Numbered from the stretch's first letter, positions 37,709 to 48,173 are shown. The stretch: DNA of 64,000 nucleotides from Citrobacter koseri ATCC BAA-895 (GCF_000018045.1 NC_009792.1:1674001-1738000); one strand, 5' to 3'. Program-made: numbers and translations. The notes: a model not told the origin generated them from the letters alone.

Positions 37709-38049
37709 TTGCTCACATCTCGCTTTAGCCATACTCACATTGCGTGACCGATTCTAACAAAACATTAACACCCCAGTGTGAACTTTTGTTCTAAACTTGA
37801 TCCTTGCGAAATGGCAGCTTATGAATCGTGATCGGAATCACGTTTTTATCTCAGTTGCCCTTTAAAATTCGGGGCGCCGCCCCCATGTGGTTTCAAGCCG
37901 AAAGGAAGAGTGAGGCGAGTCAGCCGTGCAAAGCTTGTACAGAGGATTGATTTGTCGCAATGATTGACACGATTCCGCTTGACGCTGCGTAAGGTTTTTG
38001 TAATTTTACAGGCAACCTTTTATTCACTAACAAATAGCTGGTGGAATAT
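37709..38049 (+). promoter_or_regulatory. gapA upstream regulatory region
   Basis: A 341-base region without genes separates msrB from gapA. E. coli gapA has several promoters here, with CRP and heat-shock control. I see AT-rich candidate promoter stretches but cannot assign individual -35/-10 pairs or CRP sites from reading alone. Confidence 0.5.
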
Positions 38050-39045
<996 letters not shown>

Positions 39046-39068
39046 GTTGAGATGAGAAATTGATCCCA

Positions 39069-39096
39069 AAAGGCGACCTCCGGTCGCCTTTTTTTA
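39069..39096 (+). terminator. gapA terminator
   Basis: AAGGCGAC / GTCGCCTT with a CTCCG loop followed by a T run, 24 bases after the gapA stop. Confidence 0.88.
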
Positions 39097-39129
39097 TGGC
39101 TAAGAGTTTTCAACTCCAAGGATTGCATC

Positions 39130-40014
39130 ATGATTAACACAATTTTCGCTCTCCCGGTCATCAAACAAATTACCCCTGTCCTCTCCCGCCGCCAGCTCGA
39201 CGAGCTTGACGTGATCGTCGTCGATCACCCGCAAGTTAAGGCGTCTTTTGCACTCCAGGGCGCACATTTGCTCTCCTGGAAACCAGCAGGCGCCGAAGAA
39301 GTGCTGTGGCTGAGCAACAACACACCGTTTAAAACAGGCGTTGCGCTGCGTGGCGGCGTACCGATCTGCTGGCCGTGGTTTGGCCCCTCTGCGCAGCAGG
39401 GTCTGCCGTCTCACGGCTTTGCCCGTAACCTGCCGTGGGCGCTGAAAGCCCACAACGAAGACGACAACGGCGCGGTACTGACATTTGAGCTACAGAGCAG
39501 TGAGGCGACTCGCCAGTACTGGCCGCACGATTTCACCCTGCTTGCGCGCTTCAAAGTGGGTAAAACCTGTGAGATCGAACTGGAAGCCCACGGCGAATTC
39601 GAAACCACGTCTGCCCTGCACACCTACTTTAACGTCGGCGATATCTCCGCAGTTAAGGTCAGCGGCCTTGGCGACCGTTTCATTGATAAAGTGAACGACG
39701 CCAAAGAAGATGTGCTGGCAGACGGCGTCCAGACGTTCCCGGATCGTACTGACCGCGTTTACCTGAACCCGGAAGCCTGTAGCGTCATCCATGATGATGC
39801 GCTGAACCGCAACATTGACGTCATCCACCATCACAACATTAACGTTGTGGGATGGAACCCTGGCCCGGCACTCGCCGCCAGCATGGGCGACATGCCGGAT
39901 GATGGCTACAAAACCTTTGTCTGTGTGGAAACGGCTTATGCCACCGCGCCGCAAAAAGCCAGCGAAGAAAAACCGTCTCGCCTGGTGCAAACAATTCGCG
40001 TCGCAAAACGTTAA
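39130..40014 (+). CDS. yeaD: Glucose-6-phosphate 1-epimerase-like protein YeaD
   Basis: A 294-residue aldose-1-epimerase-fold protein that interconverts the anomers of hexose-6-phosphates in its family. Visible are HLLSWKPAGAEEVLWLS near residue 43, the catalytic His motif SHGFARNLPW near 98 and the Glu motif TFVCVETAY near 268. It lies 85 bases after gapA beyond the terminator, so it needs readthrough or its own promoter. Confidence 0.93.
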   Translation: MINTIFALPVIKQITPVLSRRQLDELDVIVVDHPQVKASFALQGAHLLSWKPAGAEEVLWLSNNTPFKTGVALRGGVPICWPWFGPSAQQGLPSHGFARNLPWALKAHNEDDNGAVLTFELQSSEATRQYWPHDFTLLARFKVGKTCEIELEAHGEFETTSALHTYFNVGDISAVKVSGLGDRFIDKVNDAKEDVLADGVQTFPDRTDRVYLNPEACSVIHDDALNRNIDVIHHHNINVVGWNPGPALAASMGDMPDDGYKTFVCVETAYATAPQKASEEKPSRLVQTIRVAKR

Positions 40015-40024
40015 GGCTTGACTG

Positions 40025-40062
40025 ATGCCGGATGACGATGCTGACGCATCTTATCCGGCCTG
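40025..40062. repeat. Single REP element after yeaD
   Basis: GCCGGATGACGATGC followed by GCATCTTATCCGGCC forms one REP hairpin. The remaining space up to mipA shows no gene; yeaE, found here in E. coli, is absent. Confidence 0.85.
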
Positions 40063-40166
40063 CAACCTGTCGGCACCGCCGTCTGCGTACATCTCTGCGC
40101 TGGCATTCTCACCCATGTACCACGTCCTGTCATCGCATCCTCCCCATCAATGCACCACCGCAAAGC

Positions 40167-40192
40167 AAAACAGGGCGCAAGCGCCCTGTTTT
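40167..40192 (-). terminator. mipA terminator
   Basis: A near-symmetric hairpin AAAACAGGGCGC / GCGCCCTGTTTT lies 32 bases beyond the mipA stop and can end transcription on the minus strand. Confidence 0.85.
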
Positions 40193-40223
40193 GATGCACG
40201 AATTGCACTGTAAAAATGCACAA

Positions 40224-40970
40224 TCAGAACTTATAGGTGATCCCGGTTGAGATCAGGCCGGTCCAGGATTTATCAACCATCGGGCTGTCGGTCACTTCAT
40301 CCGACAAACGGGTATAACGCGCTGTACCGTAAACGCTCCAGTCCCCGAGGAAGTTGTAGTTAGCGCTGATTTCCAGGTACGGGTTCCAGCCGCTTTCTGG
40401 ATCGTAGCTACGCAGGCCGCTGCGCGAGGACTCTTTGCGCGAAACGCCATAGTAGTATTCGTTCTGGTTTTCGCTGTTCCACTGCACGCCAATGCCCGGC
40501 GTCAGCGTCAGCGCGCCATTGGTATAACGGTACAACCAGGCCAGATCCCACACGATGCCGTTGCTGTTATCCAGCGTATCGCCCGCCAGCGTGGTGCGCA
40601 GGAAACCGTATTCGGTATTGTGGATGTAAGACAGGCCCGCCATCATGGTGCTCTTACGCTTGTCGAGTTCGCGCAGTCGGCGATCGTCGCTGTCGCCTGG
40701 CTTAAAGTACAGCGGAGACCAGTACGCGGTAATCGACAATTTATCCGCTTTGTCGTTCCACAGGTAGTATCCGCCGCCCAGGCCCCGGAACCAGAAGTTA
40801 TCACTTTCATAGTTGATAACCGGCACCGGATACACATCAGCATCGTAATCTTTGTAAGGATGTTCAACCACACCAACGCCAGCGCCCAGCGTCAAGTCGT
40901 TTTCAGCTTGCGCTACGCCAGCTGATGTGGCGATAAGCACGCCAAATGCCAGAAGTTTGAGTTTGGTCAC
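40224..40970 (-). CDS. mipA: MltA-interacting outer-membrane protein MipA
   Basis: A 248-residue outer-membrane beta-barrel of the MipA/OmpV family that in E. coli links the lytic transglycosylase MltA with PBP1B. The signal peptide ends near VAQA (residue 22). The barrel pattern with alternate aromatic residues ends in Phe (GITYKF), as usual for outer-membrane assembly. It is divergent from yeaG and separated from it by a 432-base region. Confidence 0.94.
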   Translation of the reverse strand: MTKLKLLAFGVLIATSAGVAQAENDLTLGAGVGVVEHPYKDYDADVYPVPVINYESDNFWFRGLGGGYYLWNDKADKLSITAYWSPLYFKPGDSDDRRLRELDKRKSTMMAGLSYIHNTEYGFLRTTLAGDTLDNSNGIVWDLAWLYRYTNGALTLTPGIGVQWNSENQNEYYYGVSRKESSRSGLRSYDPESGWNPYLEISANYNFLGDWSVYGTARYTRLSDEVTDSPMVDKSWTGLISTGITYKF

Positions 40971-41402
40971 AATCCATATTCCTTATTCAAATGTTTAGCG
41001 CCAAAAGTGTAACTGCCAATACGTTTCAACCCAACTATTTTACTTATTCGTTTCACTCTCTGTAACCGGTTAATTTCTCAATAGTGGATGACAGTTTGCT
41101 TGCAGTCGGATGAACGCGGGATGACTTTCATCTCTTTTCTTTACATAACCATGCACTTTTAGCGGATGAGTTATTGATATGCCATTGAAATTCATTTATG
41201 CGCACAGGCAAGTTTTGCAAATGCCATCTACGCTTAATTTTAAGAAGGTGTATCACCGGGCACGTTGATCTCTTGCTCTGCGTTGTGGCATGAGAGTTGC
41301 TGTTTATCAGTAGAGACGTCGTTCAGTTACCTCTTCCGGGAGCCTCTACTATTCATATGAACGGCTCTTACCATGTGCTAAAAAACGAAAGGACGGCATA
41401 CC
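40971..41402. promoter_or_regulatory. mipA-yeaG divergent regulatory region
   Basis: A 432-base AT-rich region without genes. It holds the sigma-54 promoter of yeaG at 41286-41301, listed separately, and the mipA promoter. A 29-codon open frame near 41179 has no ribosome binding site or known relative and is not called. Confidence 0.6.
41286..41301 (+). promoter_or_regulatory. Sigma-54 (-24/-12) promoter of yeaGH
   Basis: TGGCAT-N5-TTGCT matches the consensus TGGCAC-N5-TTGCA at the invariant GG and GC positions. It lies about 100 bases before the yeaG start. E. coli yeaGH is known to respond to NtrC/sigma-54 during nitrogen starvation. Confidence 0.82.
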
Positions 41403-43337
41403 ATGAATATATTCGATCACTATCGCCAGCGCTATGAAGCTGCCAAGGACGAAGAGTTCACACTGCAGGAGTTTCTTACCACTTGTCGGCAAGATCGCAG
41501 TGCTTATGCCAACGCGGCAGAGCGGCTACTGATGGCTATTGGTGAGCCTGTCATGGTCGATACTGCCCAGGAACCTCGACTTTCTCGACTCTTTTCGAAC
41601 CGGGTCATCGCTCGCTATCCCGCATTCGAAGAGTTTTACGGCATGGAAGACGCGATTGAACAGATTGTCTCTTATCTGAAACACGCGGCTCAGGGGCTGG
41701 AAGAGAAGAAACAGATCCTGTATCTGTTGGGGCCTGTAGGGGGCGGTAAATCGTCGCTGGCCGAGCGACTGAAATCTTTGATGCAGCATGTGCCTATTTA
41801 TGTTCTGAGCGCCAACGGTGAGCGTAGTCCGGTAAACGATCACCCGTTATGCCTGTTTAATCCGCAGGAGGACGCGCAGATTCTGGAAAAAGAGTACGGC
41901 ATTCCGCGCCGCTATCTCGGCACCATTATGTCGCCGTGGGCCGCGAAACGTCTGCATGAGTTCGGCGGGGATATTACCAAATTCCGCGTCATCAAAGTCT
42001 GGCCGTCCATTCTGGAACAGATTGCTATCGCCAAAACAGAACCCGGCGATGAAAACAACCAGGATATTTCCGCGCTGGTCGGCAAGGTGGATATTCGTAA
42101 ACTCGAACACCACGCGCAAAACGACCCGGATGCCTATGGTTATTCCGGCGCGCTGTGCCGCGCTAACCAGGGGATCATGGAGTTCGTCGAGATGTTTAAA
42201 GCACCGATTAAAGTGCTGCATCCTCTGCTGACCGCCACTCAGGAAGGTAACTATAACGGGACGGAAGGTATCTCCGCCCTGCCGTTTAACGGTATTATTC
42301 TTGCCCACTCGAACGAATCCGAATGGGTGACTTTCCGCAACAACAAAAATAACGAAGCCTTCCTCGACCGTGTTTACATCGTGAAGGTGCCGTATTGCTT
42401 ACGCATTTCCGAAGAGATCAAAATCTACGAGAAGCTGCTGAATCACAGTGAGCTGACTCATGCGCCATGCGCGCCGGGTACGCTGGAAACCCTGTCGCGC
42501 TTCTCGATTCTTTCTCGTCTGAAAGAGCCGGAAAACTCGAGCATCTACTCGAAAATGCGCGTCTATGATGGCGAAAGCCTGAAAGATACCGACCCGAAAG
42601 CGAAGTCCTATCAGGAATACCGGGACTACGCCGGCGTCGATGAAGGGATGAACGGTCTGTCCACGCGTTTCGCGTTTAAGATCCTCTCCCGCGTGTTTAA
42701 CTTTGACCATGCCGAAGTGGCCGCCAACCCGGTGCATTTGTTCTACGTACTGGAGCAGCAGATCGAGCGCGAACAGTTCCCGCAGGAGCTGGCTGAGCGC
42801 TATCTGGAGTTCCTGAAGGGTTATCTGATCCCGAAATACGCCGAGTTTATTGGCAAAGAGATCCAGACCGCCTATCTGGAATCCTATTCCGAGTACGGAC
42901 AGAACATTTTTGATCGTTATGTCACCTATGCGGATTTCTGGATTCAGGATCAGGAATACCGCGACCCGGATACCGGCCAGCTCTTTGACCGCGAGTCACT
43001 GAACGCTGAACTGGAGAAAATCGAAAAACCGGCGGGCATCAGCAACCCGAAAGATTTCCGTAACGAGATAGTCAACTTCGTTCTGCGTGCCAGAGCGAAT
43101 AACAGCGGTCGCAATCCAAACTGGACCAGTTACGAAAAACTGCGCACGGTTATTGAGAAGAAAATGTTCTCAAATACCGAGGAGCTGCTGCCGGTGATTT
43201 CGTTTAACGCGAAAACCTCAACCGACGAGCAGAAAAAACACGACGATTTTGTCGACCGCATGATGGAGAAAGGTTATACCCGTAAGCAGGTTCGCCTGCT
43301 GTGCGAATGGTATCTGCGCGTACGTAAATCGTCTTAA
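41403..43337 (+). CDS. yeaG: PrkA-family serine kinase YeaG
   Basis: A 644-residue protein with an N-terminal AAA-type domain (Walker A GPVGGGKSSLAERL near residue 113) and a C-terminal PrkA kinase-like domain. E. coli YeaG autophosphorylates and affects stationary-phase and nitrogen-starvation survival. It is cytosolic. It is upstream of yeaH, the usual partner in a conserved yeaG-yeaH-spoVR-type system; here an ERIC element lies between the two. Confidence 0.95.
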   Translation: MNIFDHYRQRYEAAKDEEFTLQEFLTTCRQDRSAYANAAERLLMAIGEPVMVDTAQEPRLSRLFSNRVIARYPAFEEFYGMEDAIEQIVSYLKHAAQGLEEKKQILYLLGPVGGGKSSLAERLKSLMQHVPIYVLSANGERSPVNDHPLCLFNPQEDAQILEKEYGIPRRYLGTIMSPWAAKRLHEFGGDITKFRVIKVWPSILEQIAIAKTEPGDENNQDISALVGKVDIRKLEHHAQNDPDAYGYSGALCRANQGIMEFVEMFKAPIKVLHPLLTATQEGNYNGTEGISALPFNGIILAHSNESEWVTFRNNKNNEAFLDRVYIVKVPYCLRISEEIKIYEKLLNHSELTHAPCAPGTLETLSRFSILSRLKEPENSSIYSKMRVYDGESLKDTDPKAKSYQEYRDYAGVDEGMNGLSTRFAFKILSRVFNFDHAEVAANPVHLFYVLEQQIEREQFPQELAERYLEFLKGYLIPKYAEFIGKEIQTAYLESYSEYGQNIFDRYVTYADFWIQDQEYRDPDTGQLFDRESLNAELEKIEKPAGISNPKDFRNEIVNFVLRARANNSGRNPNWTSYEKLRTVIEKKMFSNTEELLPVISFNAKTSTDEQKKHDDFVDRMMEKGYTRKQVRLLCEWYLRVRKSS

Positions 43338-43347
43338 CAGCATAAAT

Positions 43348-43378
43348 GGCCCGGAAAATTTTATCCGTTTACCGGGCC
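43348..43378 (+). terminator. Hairpin after yeaG (possible weak terminator)
   Basis: GGCCCGG pairs with CCGGGCC across a 17-base loop, 11 bases after the yeaG stop. The following AACAATTCTTTTG is T-poor, so it may act as an RNA stabilising or processing hairpin rather than a strong stop. Confidence 0.45.
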
Positions 43379-43395
43379 AACAATTCTTTTGTACG

Positions 43396-43516
43396 CGAAA
43401 TCATTCAAGAGGTATCAAGGCGGCAAATGAGTGAATCCCCAGGAGCGTACATAAGTACGTGACTGGGGTGAGCGAATACAGCCAACGCAGAGACAACTTG
43501 AAGGATGAAGCGTAAG
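43396..43516. repeat. ERIC element between yeaG and yeaH
   Basis: The stretch contains GTGAATCCCCAGGAGC and GTGACTGGGGTGAGCG, which are the two central arms of the enterobacterial repetitive intergenic consensus. Its outer arms (TCATTCAAG and CTTGAAGGATGA) are also recognisable. The size, about 120 bases, fits a full-length element. Confidence 0.88.
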
Positions 43517-43541
43517 TTGGCAAATGCAGTACGGGGGGCTT

Positions 43542-44825
43542 ATGACCTGGTTTATTGACCGGCGTCTTAACGGTAAAAACAAGAGCATGGTGAACCGCCA
43601 GCGCTTCTTACGCCGTTATAAAGCGCAAATTAAACAGTCGATCTCCGAGGCCATTAATAAACGTTCGGTGACCGATGTAGAGAGCGGCGAGTCCGTTTCA
43701 ATCCCGACGGATGACATCAGCGAACCGATGTTTCATCAGGGACGGGGCGGCTTGCGCCATCGCGTACACCCCGGCAACGATCATTTCGTACAGAACGATC
43801 GCATTGAGCGTCCACAAGGTGGCGGCGGTGGTTCCGGGAGTGGGCAAGACCAGGCCAGTCAGGATGGTGAGGGTCAGGATGAATTCGTCTTTCAGATTTC
43901 CAAAGATGAGTATCTGGATCTGCTCTTTGAAGATTTAGCGCTGCCTAACCTGAAAAAAAATCAGCAACGGCAGCTTACTGAGTATAAAACCCACCGCGCG
44001 GGTTTTACCTCCAACGGCGTTCCGGCCAACATCAGCGTGGTGCGTTCCCTGCAAAACTCTCTGGCGCGCCGCACGGCGATGACTGCGGGTAAACGTCGGG
44101 AGCTGCGCGCGCTTGAGGACGACCTGGACATCATCACCAAAAGCGAACCCGCGCAGTTGCTGGAAGAGGAGCGGCTACGTAAAGAGATTGCTGAACTGCG
44201 GGCAAAAATCGACCGTGTCCCCTTTATCGACACCTTTGATTTACGCTACAAAAATTATGAAAAGCGCCCTGACCCTTCCAGCCAGGCCGTGATGTTCTGC
44301 CTGATGGACGTATCCGGTTCGATGGATCAGGCCACCAAAGATATGGCCAAACGTTTTTATATCCTGCTCTACCTGTTCCTCAGTCGAACCTATAAGAACG
44401 TTGAAGTGGTCTATATCCGCCACCATACGCAGGCAAAAGAGGTGGATGAGCATGAGTTCTTCTACTCCCAGGAAACCGGGGGCACTATCGTCTCCAGCGC
44501 CCTGAAATTGATGGATGAGGTAGTGAAAGATCGCTACGACCCGGCGCAGTGGAATATCTACGCGGCGCAGGCTTCGGATGGCGATAACTGGGCAGATGAC
44601 TCTCCGCTGTGTCATGAGATTCTGGCGAAAAAACTGCTGCCGGTGGTGCGCTATTACAGCTATATCGAAATCACCCGCCGCGCCCACCAGACCTTATGGC
44701 GCGAATATGAGCATCTGCAATCGACCTTTGATAACTTTGCGATGCAGCATATCCGCGACCAGGATGATATCTATCCGGTCTTCCGTGAACTGTTCCAGAA
44801 ACAAAGTACGACAAGTAAAGACTAG
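43542..44825 (+). CDS. yeaH: Conserved protein YeaH (DUF444, VWA-like)
   Basis: A 427-residue protein of the DUF444 family. A glycine-rich linker (GGGGGSGSG near residue 95) is followed by a von Willebrand A-like fold with a MIDAS-type motif LMDVSGSMD near 255. Its molecular role is unknown, but it is functionally tied to YeaG in stress survival. ATG 43542 gives the family start MTWFIDRRLNG with GGGGGG upstream; the open frame extends six codons earlier without homology. Confidence 0.93.
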   Translation: MTWFIDRRLNGKNKSMVNRQRFLRRYKAQIKQSISEAINKRSVTDVESGESVSIPTDDISEPMFHQGRGGLRHRVHPGNDHFVQNDRIERPQGGGGGSGSGQDQASQDGEGQDEFVFQISKDEYLDLLFEDLALPNLKKNQQRQLTEYKTHRAGFTSNGVPANISVVRSLQNSLARRTAMTAGKRRELRALEDDLDIITKSEPAQLLEEERLRKEIAELRAKIDRVPFIDTFDLRYKNYEKRPDPSSQAVMFCLMDVSGSMDQATKDMAKRFYILLYLFLSRTYKNVEVVYIRHHTQAKEVDEHEFFYSQETGGTIVSSALKLMDEVVKDRYDPAQWNIYAAQASDGDNWADDSPLCHEILAKKLLPVVRYYSYIEITRRAHQTLWREYEHLQSTFDNFAMQHIRDQDDIYPVFRELFQKQSTTSKD

Positions 44826-44848
44826 AAATCAGTCCGTCAGGTCAGTAA

Positions 44849-44880
44849 AAAGCCAGAACCCTGTTCTGGCTTTTCTTTAT
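44849..44880. terminator. Bidirectional terminator between yeaH and methyltransferase
   Basis: AAAAGCCAGAAC / GTTCTGGCTTTT forms a symmetric hairpin with A and T flanks between two convergent genes. Confidence 0.8.
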
Positions 44881-45647
44881 TTCCCCTTAACCGAACAGCA
44901 GACAATGTAATTCAACTGATGGCGCTGTGATTTAAAGAAGCGAAACATCTTGATAAAACGGCTGCGATTGTCACGGATGCACAGCCCGTTATAAACAATT
45001 TTAAGCGCCCCTTTCAGCCCTTCATCGCGAATCAACCCTCGCGGAGACATCAGCGACATTTCACCGTTTTGCTGTAAAACCTGCTCAAACCCGGAATCCA
45101 GCAACAGATCGCGCCAGCCTTGTTTGGTCATCGGGCTTACATTCGATTTCACCACATGCTGAAGCTGGTTCTGCTCACCTTCCGCCAGCTTCTGGCTGGT
45201 CAGCATAATATCGTGCGTTAAGAGACGGCCACCCGGCTTCAGAACCCGATAATATTCACCGATCAGCTTTGCTTTCGCTTTGTCGGCATACATGGTGAGC
45301 ATGGCCTCGTTAATCACGACATCGAAACTGTTATCGGCAAAGGGTAAGCTGTTGGCATTGGCGGCCATGACATGGATGTGATTTTCCAGCCCGTGCGCCG
45401 CAACATTGTTCCGCGCGTTTGCCAGCGCGTTTTTATCCATATCGATGGCGTAGACCGAACAACCAAAACGTTGCACCAACTCAATGGCGGTCGTCGCCAT
45501 ATTGCATGCCACTTCCAGCACCTGGCTGCCCGGCGTCAGCTGAGACTGGCTGAACAGCCACTCCGTCGCCTCAATGCCGCCCGGACGCAGACGGGTTTTG
45601 CCCAGGCTAGCTAAAAACGTATGGCCCGCTTTTTCATTCGCACTCAT
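44877..45647 (-). CDS. Class I SAM-dependent methyltransferase, substrate unknown
   Basis: A 256-residue protein with a Rossmann-type methyltransferase core (Methyltransf_11/25-like). Motif I is VLEVACNMATTA (residues 43-54), motif II ends VYAIDMDKNA near 66, and the post-motif block FDVVINEAMLTMYADK is near 108, then RVLKPGGRLLTHDI near 133. The glycine-rich loop normally E-x-G-x-G is replaced by A-C-N-M-A, which is unusual. The last 60 residues are basic. It replaces yeaI at this position relative to E. coli. I do not recognise a named orthologue. Confidence 0.8.
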   Translation of the reverse strand: MSANEKAGHTFLASLGKTRLRPGGIEATEWLFSQSQLTPGSQVLEVACNMATTAIELVQRFGCSVYAIDMDKNALANARNNVAAHGLENHIHVMAANANSLPFADNSFDVVINEAMLTMYADKAKAKLIGEYYRVLKPGGRLLTHDIMLTSQKLAEGEQNQLQHVVKSNVSPMTKQGWRDLLLDSGFEQVLQQNGEMSLMSPRGLIRDEGLKGALKIVYNGLCIRDNRSRFIKMFRFFKSQRHQLNYIVCCSVKGK

Positions 45648-45818
45648 CGCGCACCCTCCTTCCTGATAAGTTGCATTATAAATACAACATTAAGAGAAAA
45701 AGGGGAAGTATGAGAATGATTTTTATTTCATAACACAAAAGAGGACGAAGGCGCTGTTAGAGAGAACATCGCCACTGTGATAAACTGAAGCGTCGCCCTT
45801 TGAAAACTGTTATTCATC

Positions 45819-47306
45819 ATGAAATTGCATCATAAAGCGCTCAGGCTCTTTATCTCCGCAAGCGTCATTGTACTGACGTCCTCTTTTCTGGCTTATGAAC
45901 TGATCGCCAGTGACAGGGCGATGAATGCCTATATGGGCTATATCATCGAAAAGGCAGACTCTTCATTTTTGTATGACAAGTACCAGAATCAGAGCATTGC
46001 AGCTCATTTAATGCGCACGTTCACGGAGCCCAAAACACCGCCATCCGATGAACAACAATATGCGTTATGCCGCGGATTTGAAACAGGTCGCAATACCCAC
46101 GGCATCAATCTCACCACTCATAATAACCCATCGCTACATGGAACACTGCAAACCGCCGAGGCAAACTGCGCGATCGTAGCTGACGACGCTCCTCTGTTGT
46201 TCGCTTTTGATCAGGCGGTGGCCGCGAATCGTAACCAGAAGGATTATGGTAAAGGGCTGGGCACTGTAGAAGATAAATTCCACTACTATCTGGATATTAA
46301 AAAACGCTACGTCTATTTCTATAACCTGATTGACTCCAGACAATTTTTTATGCACCACTGGTCTTTTCTGCGAAAAGGAACACTGGGAATCAACCGTAAC
46401 GATATTGATGGTCAATTCACAGGGCGAACAGTGCTCTCAAGCATTTATCAGGACGATCTTACTGAAAAAAATGTGATGAGTTTTTTAACTCCCGTTTATC
46501 TACATGGAAAGTTAAAAGGCATAGTAATGGTGGATATTAACCAGGATAACCTGAAGAATATTTTTTACACTCAGGATCGTCCACTGGTCTGGCGCTATCT
46601 GGACGCGACTCTGTTCGACCTGAATTCAGAGAAAAAAATCATTGTCCATCAGAGCGAAAATAACCTCTTTAATTATGTTAATTATGTCCACGACCTGCCA
46701 GGCGGAATCCGTGTCACATTATCTCTCGACATCCTGTATTTTATTGTCTCATCATGGAAACTGTTCGCCTTTTACCTGCTCGTTACCGCTACGTTACTGA
46801 ACATGGTCAGAATGCATTTTCGCCTTTACCATAATGTCAATCGTGAAAATATCAGCGATGCGATGACCGGCCTCTATAACCGTAAAATCCTGACACCGCA
46901 GCTTGAACAGCGTTTGCAGCGACTGGTCAACACAGGCACCTCCGTGACGTTTATCGCCATCGATCTGGATAGGTTGAAAGTCATTAACGACACGCAGGGG
47001 CATCAGGAAGGCGATCGCACAATTACATTGCTGGCAAAAGCCATTGAAGCATCGGTGCGTAAAACTGATTACGCAATAAGATTGGGAGGTGATGAATTTT
47101 GTGTAATTCTTATCGATTCAGTTGTACCGGCAACAACTTTACCTGAGCGTATTGCCAATAAGTTGCGAATCATCGCGCCAGATAAGGTGATTAGTTTTTC
47201 CGCTGGACTTTATCATATGCAGCCTGAGGATACGATCCAGGACGCATACAAGGCCTCTGATGAGCAACTCTATCTCAACAAACAACAAAATCATGCACGT
47301 TTGTGA
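45819..47306 (+). CDS. dgcJ: Diguanylate cyclase DgcJ (YeaJ)
   Basis: A 495-residue membrane protein with an N-terminal transmembrane helix (residues 8-28), a periplasmic sensor region of about 280 residues, a second helix near 310-330 and a C-terminal GGDEF domain. The active-site motif RLGGDEFC is intact near residue 424, preceded by the DAMTGLYNRK start of the domain; an RxxD inhibitory site is not evident. It makes cyclic-di-GMP. Base composition is more AT-rich than its neighbours. Confidence 0.93.
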   Translation: MKLHHKALRLFISASVIVLTSSFLAYELIASDRAMNAYMGYIIEKADSSFLYDKYQNQSIAAHLMRTFTEPKTPPSDEQQYALCRGFETGRNTHGINLTTHNNPSLHGTLQTAEANCAIVADDAPLLFAFDQAVAANRNQKDYGKGLGTVEDKFHYYLDIKKRYVYFYNLIDSRQFFMHHWSFLRKGTLGINRNDIDGQFTGRTVLSSIYQDDLTEKNVMSFLTPVYLHGKLKGIVMVDINQDNLKNIFYTQDRPLVWRYLDATLFDLNSEKKIIVHQSENNLFNYVNYVHDLPGGIRVTLSLDILYFIVSSWKLFAFYLLVTATLLNMVRMHFRLYHNVNRENISDAMTGLYNRKILTPQLEQRLQRLVNTGTSVTFIAIDLDRLKVINDTQGHQEGDRTITLLAKAIEASVRKTDYAIRLGGDEFCVILIDSVVPATTLPERIANKLRIIAPDKVISFSAGLYHMQPEDTIQDAYKASDEQLYLNKQQNHARL

Positions 47307-47351
47307 TACCCTTTTGCCGTTAAAACTTCATCGCAATATTGGGAGTGAATA

Positions 47352-47855
47352 ATGAATGAAGTCGCTAAGGGGATCACGGCTCACCAGCGTTTGATTACCC
47401 TTTTATCGCAGGAAGGCGCCACTTATCGTGTACTCAGCCACGAGGCGGTCGGTAAGTGCGAAGCGGTTTCGGAAATTCGCGGCACCGCACTAGGCCAGGG
47501 GGCAAAAGCGCTGGTGTGTAAAGTGAAAGGCAATGGCGTCAATCAACATGTCCTGGCGATCCTTTCCGCTGACCAGCAGGCCGATCTCGCCCAACTCGCA
47601 AACCATCTCGGCGGACTAAGAGCTTCGCTTGCCAGCCCTGCCGAGGTGGATGCGCTGACCGGCTGCGTCTTTGGCGCGATCCCCCCTTTTAGCTTCCACC
47701 CTAACCTGAAGCTGGTGGCCGATCCGCTGTTGTTCGAGCGCTTCAACGAAATCGCGTTTAACGCCGGCGTGCTGGAAAAATCGGTCATTATGAATACCGA
47801 CGATTACCTGCGCATTGCGCAGCCGGAACTGGTCAACTTTCGCCGAGCGCAATAA
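47352..47855 (+). CDS. yeaK: Mischarged aminoacyl-tRNA deacylase YeaK
   Basis: A 167-residue YbaK/ProXp-superfamily domain protein. In E. coli YeaK hydrolyses Ser-tRNA(Thr) and related mischarged tRNAs. The family features ALGQGAKALVCKVKG near residue 45 (with the conserved Lys) and GAIPPFSFHPNLKL near 112 are present. It lies 46 bases after dgcJ with a GGGAG ribosome binding site. Confidence 0.92.
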   Translation: MNEVAKGITAHQRLITLLSQEGATYRVLSHEAVGKCEAVSEIRGTALGQGAKALVCKVKGNGVNQHVLAILSADQQADLAQLANHLGGLRASLASPAEVDALTGCVFGAIPPFSFHPNLKLVADPLLFERFNEIAFNAGVLEKSVIMNTDDYLRIAQPELVNFRRAQ

Positions 47856-47859
47856 CGGC

Positions 47860-47964
47860 TCAGAAACGTCTTTCCAGCACCAGTACGGAAATCACAATCA
47901 CCGCGGCAATAGCGAAAAATGATGAGGTAATGATCAGCGTTTCAATCAGCATATGATCGTTCAT
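47860..47964 (-). CDS. yoaI: Small membrane protein YoaI
   Basis: A 34-residue protein reading MNDHMLIETLIITSS, then a hydrophobic stretch to residue 29, ending in ERRF. It matches E. coli YoaI in start, length and single-helix character. It lies four bases after yeaK on the opposite strand. In E. coli YoaI is a small PhoPQ/PhoBR-linked membrane protein; no operator could be assigned here. Confidence 0.85.
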   Translation of the reverse strand: MNDHMLIETLIITSSFFAIAAVIVISVLVLERRF

Positions 47965-48173
47965 GGTTTCACCCCGTTGCGACAGAGAAAACGGCTCACC
48001 TGTTATTGATAAATCGAATTAATGGCAATTTAATGACAGCAAGCCTGGCCTGCCCGGAAAATTCTCCTCAGGCATTCGCCTGAAAATGTGCCGTTATTGA
48101 TAAAAAAGCCTGTTCACTCACGTATTTGCGCGTACAGTAAGCAGGCTTATCTTTCTCTGGCAAGGAAACCACG

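Noticed and set aside
40063..40165. Possible remnant of yeaE between yeaD and mipA
   Set aside because: Neither strand gives any stretch resembling an aldo-keto reductase end; nothing supports a pseudogene.
41179..41268. 29-codon reading frame in the yeaG upstream region
   Set aside because: No ribosome binding site, no known relative and overlap with a regulatory region.
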